Under the pieces are notes generated by a model. The model had not been told where the DNA came from and did no database searches. It was given only the letters and a program-made list of their open reading frames with translations. The position numbers and the translations under genes were made by a program. This document shows, piece by piece, positions 27,201 through 31,443 of a stretch of DNA of 44,876 nucleotides. The stretch lies in IMG/VR virus record IMGVR_UViG_3300013285_000026, positions 1 through 44,876 of that record; one strand, 5' to 3'. Origin of the DNA: a virus. The stretch's first letter is position 1; each line of letters begins with the position of its first letter.

Positions 27201-29707
27201 GTAAATGTTGTTGTGTTAACAATACTATTGATATAGTATGTTTGACCACCTGTGATATTTCCTAAGAATGGAACAACAGTGGTAGTACCAGTACCATATA
27301 CACCAGGGTTACTTGCAAATGTAAAAGAAATACTAGATTTGGTACTAGTTGAACATGTAAAGACGCCGTTATAAGCTGTATTGCTATTACCTGCAATGGT
27401 ATATGATATAGCCGTTGTAGGTGCAGTGGTTTGTGTTGGAATTGCAAATGTAACAGTATAAGGCCCGGATCCGGCAATGGTCTGGAATCCAGATACTGTG
27501 ATAGCTATCGGAGTTCCGAATGTAATTGGCATACCCACTGACAATGATTTAGTGCTTGCAGTAGTAATATATGCATTCGAACTTGCAGTTGCAGTAACAA
27601 CAACACTTGTACCACTAATAATTGCAATAAGATTTGCAATAGTTGATGATTGAACCGAGCCACTAGGATAACTCAAATTCTGATATTGTATGACAGACGA
27701 CTGATAAACTTGTGCAGGCGATTGATTTTGAATAGCCGCTTGCATCATGACTCCTAAATAGGCCATTGCTGCCGCAGTTGCGGTTACTTCAGTCGAAGCA
27801 ATTTGTTGGATGCTATTATACCAGTAGCGTTGGCCAGCATAAATTGTTCTGCTGTTACCGCCGTACAATTGATCGTAGGCAACGGCTTCAACAATGTATC
27901 CAACGTCTCGCTTGCAAGTAGCAGAGCTGAACGAAAGTTTGGGATAAGTTGCACCTAAATAGGCAATAACTTCTGCTTGGAAAAACGAAATATTGTTCAA
28001 CAATAAAATAGTAGCAGAATTAACACCAACCGGAGTTGTATAGACACTAGAATTTAATGCTGGCAAACTTACAGTAGGAGAATTACTACCTTGTACAATA
28101 CTGATAATTATGTTGATATTATTCTTAATAAGTGTTTGTACTGCATTGTTACTGTTAACAATGGATAGTGCATTAATTTGTGTGTACAAATAATTTAATG
28201 CGGCAACCATTTCAACTACAGTTACACCGGTATTGGCATTTGGATAATAACGACCAATGATTATACTTTGATAATTGCTACCAAACAACATGTCGTAATT
28301 TACAGCATTAATAACACTAGTTAGATAACTGGTTAAATTATTTGTATTGTATGCAAAACTTAATACTTGTGATTTAGCTTGGTTAATACCGTCGATAGTT
28401 TGAACCAACTGATTGCTGATAACATTAGCTGATTGTGGATTAAAATATGCAGTGCCTATTTGTAAACTTTTAAAGTTAGTGCTTAACACCAAGTCTTCAC
28501 TAGTTGCTCTTAAAATACCAACTACATTGCTTTGAAATAATGCTTGATCGTAAGTAAATGCGTTAACATATTTGTTGTTAACATACGCAATAGTTTCTGA
28601 TTGTATAAATGTTTTATTTGTTTCTAACAAATATGCGGCATCGAGGAATCCTTGTGATGCATAATTACCGCCGGATAAGCTAAGGCCAGTGATTGAACTG
28701 TAGTATTGATTAGGACTAATTGTATAAGCAATACGTTGACGGTAAGGGCCAGGTTCTGCATTAGATAAATTAATTAATGTTTCTGCTTGAAGAGCAGCCG
28801 CGCCGATGGTCTTATAAGCATAATTCCAGAATCTTCCTTCGCTACCCGATGGAGTTTTAAGTTGTGTATCATCTCCTGAGCTAGTTGAAACATATAAGTT
28901 AATACCCGATACAAATGTTTTATTATCTACATAAAATTTAGTTGCAGCCTGTCGGTCATCAGAGCCGTTTGGAGTACCTTGTCCAGCTGACGAACCTGGG
29001 TGATCGCTTAATGTTAGCTTACCAGTCATCGTATCGCCACCGCGATAAACTACGTGCTTACGTTGTACAGCTTCAGTGGCTAACAAATTGCCTGTCAATG
29101 TTGGATCGTAACTAGTGCTTGCTGGATTTAACGGACTGTCGATATCGGTAATATTTGGTGTTACTGGTTCTTCTCTTAAACGAATAGGACCGTTGACATT
29201 TTGTCCGTTGGCCGCTGCCAAATAATGGCTATCGGCATAACCTTTGCTTATAGGTAATCCTGCAAGGGTAGTACTGGCAAGTCCGGCAAAGGTAGAATTA
29301 AATTGTGTAACAATAGCATCAGACGGATCTGGAATATTTCCAATTGGTTGGAAATTTGCATCCATAGGATAACCTAAACGTGGCTGTTTATCGTTGGCCA
29401 AGTTAGATAATTGTCCGATAATTTTAAGTTGTGTTGGGCTACTATTATCGATAGTAATACCAGTTTGTCCAACAATATCCTTGGCTAAAATACGTTTTAG
29501 TCCGTTTACCGTACCTGCAACAAACGTTTGCCCTACAGCATAACTTCCCGGAGCATCGCTTAAGGCTGTGAACGGAATAGTTCCACCGGAGCCAAAAACA
29601 GCATATATTTCGTTAAAATTAGCATTAACTTTACGGAACGAATCGCGAATACTATCGCCAGTACCGTCATTACCTTGTACGCCGATATCAATTATTTGTT
29701 GTGACAT
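15242..29707 (-). CDS. 4821-residue giant fibre/adhesin-like protein
   Basis: One uninterrupted frame of 14.5 kb, a third of the window. It begins with the shared module (IIDIGVQGNDGTGDSIRDSF, KVNANFNEIY). Residues about 380-1500 hold helical-looking units with RDVGYIVEA and YDxLYGGN. Residues about 1583-1670 (EAGIYYEDYPIRV, VSVRGDEFRRTIVRP, IIDGLQIG) look like a right-handed beta-helix of the pectate-lyase type. From 750 to 4340 there are at least six YNG repeats and seven STPSGTL repeats, all Thr/Ser/Gly/Val-rich beta units. The last 130 residues (YADLAEWYTSDAEYIPGTV, VAGVVTTNPAY) match a C-terminal domain common in marine phage fibres. ATG at 29707 has a GGAG Shine-Dalgarno. Probably a very long fibre or tail spike that binds surface glycans. 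The exact role is unknown. Confidence 0.85.
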   Translation of the reverse strand: MSQQIIDIGVQGNDGTGDSIRDSFRKVNANFNEIYAVFGSGGTIPFTALSDAPGSYAVGQTFVAGTVNGLKRILAKDIVGQTGITIDNSSPTQLKIIGQLSNLANDKQPRLGYPMDANFQPIGNIPDPSDAIVTQFNSTFAGLASTTLAGLPISKGYADSHYLAAANGQNVNGPIRLREEPVTPNITDIDSPLNPASTSYDPTLTGNLLATEAVQRKHVVYRGGDTMTGKLTLSDHPGSSAGQGTPNGSDDRQAATKFYVDNKTFVSGINLYVSTSSGDDTQLKTPSGSEGRFWNYAYKTIGAAALQAETLINLSNAEPGPYRQRIAYTISPNQYYSSITGLSLSGGNYASQGFLDAAYLLETNKTFIQSETIAYVNNKYVNAFTYDQALFQSNVVGILRATSEDLVLSTNFKSLQIGTAYFNPQSANVISNQLVQTIDGINQAKSQVLSFAYNTNNLTSYLTSVINAVNYDMLFGSNYQSIIIGRYYPNANTGVTVVEMVAALNYLYTQINALSIVNSNNAVQTLIKNNINIIISIVQGSNSPTVSLPALNSSVYTTPVGVNSATILLLNNISFFQAEVIAYLGATYPKLSFSSATCKRDVGYIVEAVAYDQLYGGNSRTIYAGQRYWYNSIQQIASTEVTATAAAMAYLGVMMQAAIQNQSPAQVYQSSVIQYQNLSYPSGSVQSSTIANLIAIISGTSVVVTATASSNAYITTASTKSLSVGMPITFGTPIAITVSGFQTIAGSGPYTVTFAIPTQTTAPTTAISYTIAGNSNTAYNGVFTCSTSTKSSISFTFASNPGVYGTGTTTVVPFLGNITGGQTYYINSIVNTTTFTISGSPGGNNVALANAAVIITGTVQGLIVANTPPNLVSPTTSNGPTARQLVYGSSGIGNGTTFAGFINNTISYLNIQYPYINNSNAITGLTNKFKTVTDVLNGGLGNRPNFTFTAPSSLAANIANSATLITKNYAFAQAEIIGWVKNLSSSFTYVAADGQQQFAKDIQLLMEATAYDMLYGGNSGCYTAASQYWYLNSNNNLTSTIDTSESSIKSQAFAYLQTLIGNIATNNGPGAVYQDRVTNYVTYSSKTGTGPYLVTLNLATARVIPIPIGTLVTLQGQSNTSYNATNSVVASTTTSITISYAADPGTWSNATPTNYIIAQFIDTYNYPTKDADNTNTTVSGLITALWNMMTSVIATNAVQVITSPDLTNSVFSSSGYTTVRGVILNNATPISQAVTAYLNATYTGGFAYNQATCYRDVGYIVDAMAIDLLTGGTYQSINAGKSYYKNSSAKTVAIGTQNKQTLDAIAFARDLSLQVLNQQSGNRYQTLVTQTTYNSNKNPNTGYVATASYVSVSSKTLTVNSVSGTIQTGMVVTGSGFTSGQIVTAVNGNTITLSTSSDSTPSGTLTFTITAVSTFTNNYATMLNIVKSGVSAAPTPSFGTGIYTLSFGNGGNGYVDQGQTGDIKILAGKIIRGITSGVTGTIIAYTQGGTNSNDNVTLRQTSPGFWQIVTTTATGTSGTNTLTVTTASGTTIGNGLTTIQIGMGVSGVSGIPAGVTVTGVNGASITLSANLIANVTTGSGTITFAEQLEYAESVGNQQITIMVEAGIYYEDYPIRVAANVSVRGDEFRRTIVRPLDRVSQSPWRSLFFYRDSIIDGLQIGPINNGIGATDYSPTVNISSYTTKTAGSGSTYRVTFAIPTAYGVANTALQYTISGNTNLSYNGTFSAYASSSGSITLIYPSDPGTYGTSTITTINNLVSAALSGSSGSITITLGGNTQANVSWLGYVFQSDAVDSYGKPGQAVVNSVSGNFMNCTVIYPFAIPGTLTITNVIGSFQVNETISQASTGAVGIITSVLSGSISYTPTTGTFVTSNTVVGSSSGATATVSSVVLASINAGAWHLYTTNNYGRHYLKDPTQLESSTNTALNNKEIDMFLCNDAVRISNLTGQGHGGFMMVLDPEGQIKSKSPYGQVCTSFSRSINKQTFAGGQFVDGFTGRLFGTITGSTPDGLTVTVTGNAGSGLDVRAPQAPCAFYVTGNRYQINAITSYSQLFDVNSNVIGGTVIFSMATSTPWTGGTGQAINIEMGGNKSMLANDYAQVNDLGYAILATNGGITEQVSTFTYYCWTSFWALNGGQIRSIGSSSAHGQYALRASGYDVTELPDSVNLANNLAQTAKIYNPPTLPQSQTNNAFYNSMNTGATTLYIINYDYYPTNISELEIDHSLAGKGIGRYQVNSISHTTIYVPTGSVGTGYAVNAVTYTASGSSGTTLVVSSTTGIVAGMTVKGTGFISAQQVVTVLADGISLILDAAPDSTPSGTLYIGDTITISGSLLGGKDGSLTANAVIGSNVITSVSTLSAVTPSNALLIIPYSTTGYVTKTLVSGTIYDVVFNIPTQSAQPAVSAGYTVYGATTTAYNGSATVSASSLNTITIRYATDPGTFSQATSAVIMQPGFTVSGSSKTGSAPSVLVTLTIPTQSVPPLVGGYYTVAGNSNTSYNGLYVSTASTVTSVTLRYVTDPGAYGSGTTTVTFMGSTIRGFGLPFGSTALATYTNNQIILNNAATATGAGNTYTTNSSNDITIYIQTLINSAVSTFTYSGNGAYGGSATYSNIVATSSSSTGQYAYFNIVLTAGNYSSVNLGGQNVLALNLSTSSGSSGYSSTGLAAPLYDGQMIQIRTLQNFKFYNVNNVNPTRPSTAAQFNDNLSSIYRVLAYNLTEATNEILPNHVAVLSTDQSFAYYIFQADTGSITKTDPIDGGSKTMGATPGDTRIAVTTFGPQSYIDQVNKGTYAFAWGGRVHTIASYTPPVTTTYYTGYNPTGSTGTTLVVGGTFTANIANNQTSVTNVSSFTGLVVGEILSAVSGIQAGTTIVSINLSTNSLTLSAAATATTVGLSITYGGTSGMFAGMIITGTGFTSGQTISSVSNSTTLIISASPNSTPSGTLIFSYSTTPYITLGSIKYTIAGGGGSTTTVPFIAQQSRGQVVATYFPTVSFYGNTTNGSTNIINISSLTNIGQGATITGAGIPGQVVVSATTTTQNIAVTTSSVISSAGVLTVGTVSSGTVAVGMQLTGPNVVVAQTNAISGTSGNGTTATMTLVTPTPTLLGTTQAGSYLTLSSTTGIAVNQQIVFTTVQQSTTATGTVNSSVSLTTSSISGFQLTVGAGAAAIGQQLTGVGVLAGTYIVSGSGSTWIVSQNHSVPIGPITITATTNSITVGSTAGLVIGEPVTFGTALGNLATGTTYYISEVINATSFSVVSAYGGTSNFVVTTTSGSSVVTAGASLGGITSGATYYILSVNTGTNQITVSTGYGSSIQGVTSASGTWTSVAGIPYVAGSTVTISGLTPTGYNQTATVLASPSPTITTFAYTNATVGAITAVTATYVSGGVSSTTVTISGASGGTIAVGMTITGTGFTSGQTVASIINSTSFTITGGTNGGFADSTPSGSLTFKQYGFVSSSGPTYITANISGSGNGSTWQTSTNLAVASTTITGTNNIVTISNPTAGTIVAGNTLTFDPTSGASFGGLTNSSTYYIKQVLSSTQIILNAYGSNSSYLYNGYNTTAIPVSTATGSITGRTDNYILSTNTGGTFTANTNTNGNTTLLGTITVAASGALNGFSSTTVPLPPGTQIVVSGGTNAYIASGTYYVASTPAPTTTTLSLVTTQGGSTPVTTTAGLSDRTFTFGNTFTPSKVLTGVPATVFTYIVVGTPIGGGNSSPIPGSTTVAAFDAGSQTITLNNAATGVQSGWTFTYTANTLVMSAPASATAASSFIQSTTLSTTMVVYTNDRTQYITSIVSAGTPMTVFGNGFTSGQTVISAVPSASGAPTTVITLSAPPNSTPFGVLGFTALGNASGPYYTTFTFATQATAPTVDVYYNVTGNSNNKYNGWVQATASTTSTITLAYQTDPESTVVVTYVPSGSSGTTLKVSSTTGIVAGMVIRGGGAGGFFAGQTVSSVGTDGLTLTISASPAGTPTGNITFTVPYGTGTTSFTNNVSGISKPMNSAVSSALQAGYQANSFAQITTRISTCRCSAHDLLDIGTGGYNTTNYPYQIYGNPFIKADQTKEIKEETVGRVFYVTTDQNGIFRVGRYFTVDQGTGTVTFSASIALSNLNGLGFKRGVVIAEFSTDSTMTNDASDTVPTQSAVRGYIDNRLGVQQSGSTTPATALIGNGYMELKGTLPMKGNMSMGGYTIGSLGSPLLATDASTKGYVDNTVSGVNALSKLGDVAVNNPVNQSLLVYNSTTSKWNNAVFSQGVSGSAFSDVLITYDGTTLTSTLQGAIITPTYVGYNSGTKQLTVSSTTGIIPGMTITGIGFTSSQKVVNIVNTVILTISADPDTTPNGILTFTRDGVVINNKVYKYAAIQQSKLAMTMATTNGYTAPTYNLLSPGSIVAGKRYVISTVGSTDFTLIGAASNTGGLIFQATGAGTGTGSVTELDSIQANNGLSSYSSYIFTVNNGWVTLKDGSATGSATTTGVDGIPPSKLQWIPANSALANITASAPGAIAVVTTQALVANGDGIRNQDIPTSTSTTGAIIRTQASPTAVYDVTAITTTGANNSLVKTDGSGNIDIKGIKFASLPSVGNMIDSSSTLLSFYTPNSGSSQKFMTATYDSGNTRSNVVHYGLQDFAVQSSIVLITDLRTSSANNTTSGTLSGSWRLSANSSFDLNTNSNTLKVKSIITDGTDGGGCTMQGTYTLTGASKLQATYADLAEWYTSDAEYIPGTVLVFGGEAETTTTTEFGDSRVAGVVTTNPAYTMNDGLTGTRACIALAGRTPVRVLGTIKKGDLITTASVAGYGCKAVNPQFGTIIGKALADKTDPGFGTVEVAVGRM

Positions 29708-29712
29708 TTATA

Positions 29713-30036
29713 TTAAACTCCGAAACTTGATCCGCAACCGCACGTTGTTTGTGCGTTGGGATTCTTTATTGTAAAACTGCTACCCATTAAATCTTCTTTG
29801 TAATCTATCTCAGCACCTGTAAGATATTGCATACTCATGCTATCTACAAGTACTTTGAATTCGTCTAAGGGGATTTCAAAATCGTCTTCGTTCGCGATTT
29901 CGTCAAAAGTAAAGCCATAGCTGAATCCGCTACAACCTCCTCCTTGTACAAAAGTACGCAATGCTAAGTTAGGATTACCCTCTTCATAGAGTAAATCTTT
30001 AATTTTTGTCTTTGCTGATTCAGAAATTGTGATCAC
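29713..30036 (-). CDS. A-type Fe-S cluster carrier (IscA/ErpA/HesB family)
   Basis: A 107-residue protein of the HesB/IscA family, with the three conserved cysteines: Cys35 in [11 protein letters not shown] and Cys99 and Cys101 in TTCGCGSSF. It carries Fe-S clusters to target enzymes. The start is GTG at 30036, with GAGGG as Shine-Dalgarno and a late box (GATAAATA) just upstream. It ends only five bases before the giant fibre gene, so it is expressed with late structural genes. HesB-like genes are known in other marine phages. Here it may also serve the four phage radical SAM enzymes, which is an inference. Confidence 0.95.
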   Translation of the reverse strand: MITISESAKTKIKDLLYEEGNPNLALRTFVQGGGCSGFSYGFTFDEIANEDDFEIPLDEFKVLVDSMSMQYLTGAEIDYKEDLMGSSFTIKNPNAQTTCGCGSSFGV

Positions 30037-30054
30037 AGTCGGCCCTCGATATGA

Positions 30055-30062
30055 TATTTATC
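30055..30062 (-). promoter_or_regulatory. Late-promoter-like box upstream of the IscA-like gene and the giant fibre gene
   Basis: GATAAATA on the minus strand, 19-26 bases before the GTG start at 30036. It is probably the promoter for the IscA-like gene and the giant fibre gene that follows it. The gap to 30096 on the other side carries a TATAAT (30073-30078) pointing rightward. Confidence 0.6.
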
Positions 30063-30095
30063 AAACCTATTTTATAATCTTAATGTAAATAGTTG

Positions 30096-30383
30096 ATGTT
30101 CTTAACCACTGAATTTAGAGAAAACCACTATGTGCGGGTCAGCAAGAAAGGTAAGACGCATACTTATAGTCGTAAAAAGACTGTACTAGTCATGAGATGT
30201 GATTGCTGTCAGGAAGTGTTTCAACGAGATAAAGGACAGATGGATCCGCATCGATTGACCAATAGTGTTTATCATGTATGCGGTAATTGTGATGCTAAAA
30301 AGTTTGCCCAGGAAAAGGGTGTTGAAGCACGTAAGGTTTGGGATATGCCAGTTAGCAGTCTTAAATCAATCAGCCAGCTGTAG
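30096..30383 (+). CDS. Small zinc-finger-like protein
   Basis: A 95-residue basic protein from the ATG at 30096 (a TTG at 30093 is also in frame). It has two CxxC pairs, CDCC at about residues 36-39 and CGNC at about 72-75, separated by a His-containing stretch (MDPHRLTNSVYHVC), which fits a zinc ribbon. The N-terminus is rich in Lys and Arg, so nucleic-acid binding is plausible. No Shine-Dalgarno is visible; a TATAAT lies only about 18 bases upstream, so the message could be nearly leaderless. Its 3' end overlaps the convergent superoxide dismutase gene by 14 bases. Role unknown. Confidence 0.7.
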   Translation: MFLTTEFRENHYVRVSKKGKTHTYSRKKTVLVMRCDCCQEVFQRDKGQMDPHRLTNSVYHVCGNCDAKKFAQEKGVEARKVWDMPVSSLKSISQL

Positions 30384-30930
30384 GAACACGGCCGTTAATA
30401 ATAGCCCAGTCCATAATTTTCCACTGATTTTCAAGATACTTTTTCTTATCTGCTTGATAATCTAATGCCCAAGCATGTTCCCACCAATCCACAAGTATAA
30501 CTATATCGTGTTTGATCTGATGGTTTGTAATGGTTTTTATTTCTCCATTGCGGGCTAGATAGACCCAGCCACTACCTTGCACAGACATTGCTTCCTTTTG
30601 AAATTTATCTTTAAAATTATCAAAAGTTTTGAAATGTTTTGTAATGAATTCGTCTATTACACCGGTAGGTTGATTTGATCCAGCAGGTTTTTTAAATTGA
30701 GTGAACCAAATGTTGTGTAAAAATGCTCCTGCCTCATTGAAGTCGGCATTGCCTTCTCCGTCGTTGAATCTAGTAACGTACCCTTTGTATAACTTGCCGT
30801 AATGATAGTTTATAGTTTCTTCGCTCATGCTGGGCTCTAGATCATCCTTGGCATAGGGCAATCTCGTTTGTGTTAACGTTTTAGGTGTCTTACCCTCGTT
30901 TAGGGTGATATGCTTAATAAAGTTGTACAT
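30370..30930 (-). CDS. Fe/Mn-type superoxide dismutase
   Basis: A 186-residue enzyme of the Fe/Mn family that converts superoxide to oxygen and hydrogen peroxide. The four metal ligands are present: His43 in INYHYGK, His72 in AFLHNIWF, and Asp148 and His152 in VDWWEHAW. The N-terminal LPYAKDDLEPSMSEET and the GSGWVYL segment are also typical. The residues that decide between iron and manganese are not clear enough to choose. It has no signal peptide, so it acts in the cytoplasm of the infected cell. The ATG at 30930 has no visible Shine-Dalgarno and only a GATAAATATC box immediately before it. It converges on the zinc-finger gene. Confidence 0.93.
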   Translation of the reverse strand: MYNFIKHITLNEGKTPKTLTQTRLPYAKDDLEPSMSEETINYHYGKLYKGYVTRFNDGEGNADFNEAGAFLHNIWFTQFKKPAGSNQPTGVIDEFITKHFKTFDNFKDKFQKEAMSVQGSGWVYLARNGEIKTITNHQIKHDIVILVDWWEHAWALDYQADKKKYLENQWKIMDWAIINGRVPTAG

Positions 30931-30970
30931 AATGATATTTATCGCTAAATATTCAACAGGAGATTTAACT
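30931..30970. promoter_or_regulatory. Compact divergent promoter region with two late-like boxes
   Basis: The 40 bases between the divergent SOD and AAKK genes hold GATAAATATC on the minus strand (30934-30943) and CTAAATAT on the plus strand (30945-30952), back to back. The plus box lies 19-26 bases before the ATG at 30971, with an AGGAG Shine-Dalgarno in between. The minus box is three bases from the SOD ATG, too close for a normal leader. Confidence 0.5.
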
Positions 30971-31192
30971 ATGTTACATCACATTAAAAAACTATTTGGT
31001 ATTAAGCCTAAGGCAGTAGAAGCGGAAGTTCCGTACAAAATTGAAACACCGGCTGTTAGTCCAGTTGCTGAACAAGCTACTCAAGCAGTTGTTGAATCAA
31101 TGGTACCAGCTAAAAAGCCAGCAGCCAAGAAAACTGCGGCTAAGAAAGCTCCAGCTGCCAAAAAGCCTCGCACACCAAAAGCGGCAAAATAA
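30971..31192 (+). CDS. Ala/Lys-rich histone-like basic protein
   Basis: A 73-residue protein from the ATG at 30971, which has an AGGAG Shine-Dalgarno eight bases upstream; a longer in-frame start at 30905 lacks one. The first 20 residues (MLHHIKKLFGIKPK) could form an amphipathic helix. The C-terminal 30 residues are nearly pure Ala, Lys and Pro, with several AAKK repeats, like the tail of eukaryotic histone H1 or bacterial H1-like proteins. Binding of DNA or RNA is the likely property. It is transcribed rightward from its own late-like box and ends at a hairpin. Confidence 0.75.
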   Translation: MLHHIKKLFGIKPKAVEAEVPYKIETPAVSPVAEQATQAVVESMVPAKKPAAKKTAAKKAPAAKKPRTPKAAK

Positions 31193-31217
31193 TATAAGGG
31201 CCTTGTGCCCTTATATT
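31191..31217. terminator. Hairpin between converging genes
   Basis: AATATAAGGGC (31191-31201) and GCCCTTATATT (31207-31217) form a perfect eleven-pair stem with loop CTTGT. It begins at the stop codon of the AAKK gene and overlaps the stop of the convergent 69-aa gene (31216). T-runs after it are weak on both sides, so it may end transcription or protect 3' ends. Confidence 0.65.
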
Positions 31218-31425
31218 AAAACTTGTTTAACTGCTCAGAGTATCGAGCCATATCCCCTTGTATCTGAACCTTTCGATGTTCGCTGATACCGGGGTTTTCT
31301 TCTAGCTCTTCCCTAAGAGTCTCCAACCTAAATATCAGTTGTTCTCGAGATAGCTTTGGATTTGATTGGCGAGTAGTTTGCCGTTGTGTATTGTGTTGAC
31401 CCTTTCTAGGATTGTTATTGCCCAT
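31216..31425 (-). CDS. Small protein of unknown function
   Basis: A 69-residue hydrophilic protein. The first 25 residues are rich in Asn, Gln, Arg and Thr and look disordered; the rest (LSREQLIFRLETLREELEENP) is a charged helix, maybe a coiled coil. It follows the UV endonuclease gene by 18 bases in the same direction. An AAGGA lies about 15 bases before the ATG, a long spacing. I do not recognise the family. Confidence 0.55.
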   Translation of the reverse strand: MGNNNPRKGQHNTQRQTTRQSNPKLSREQLIFRLETLREELEENPGISEHRKVQIQGDMARYSEQLNKF

Positions 31426-31443
31426 TGATTTGTTTAATTGTCC

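Noticed and set aside
16700-27460. CRISPR-like or tandem DNA repeats in the giant gene
   Set aside because: The similar segments are protein repeats with diverged DNA and irregular spacing. There are no short identical repeats with unique spacers.
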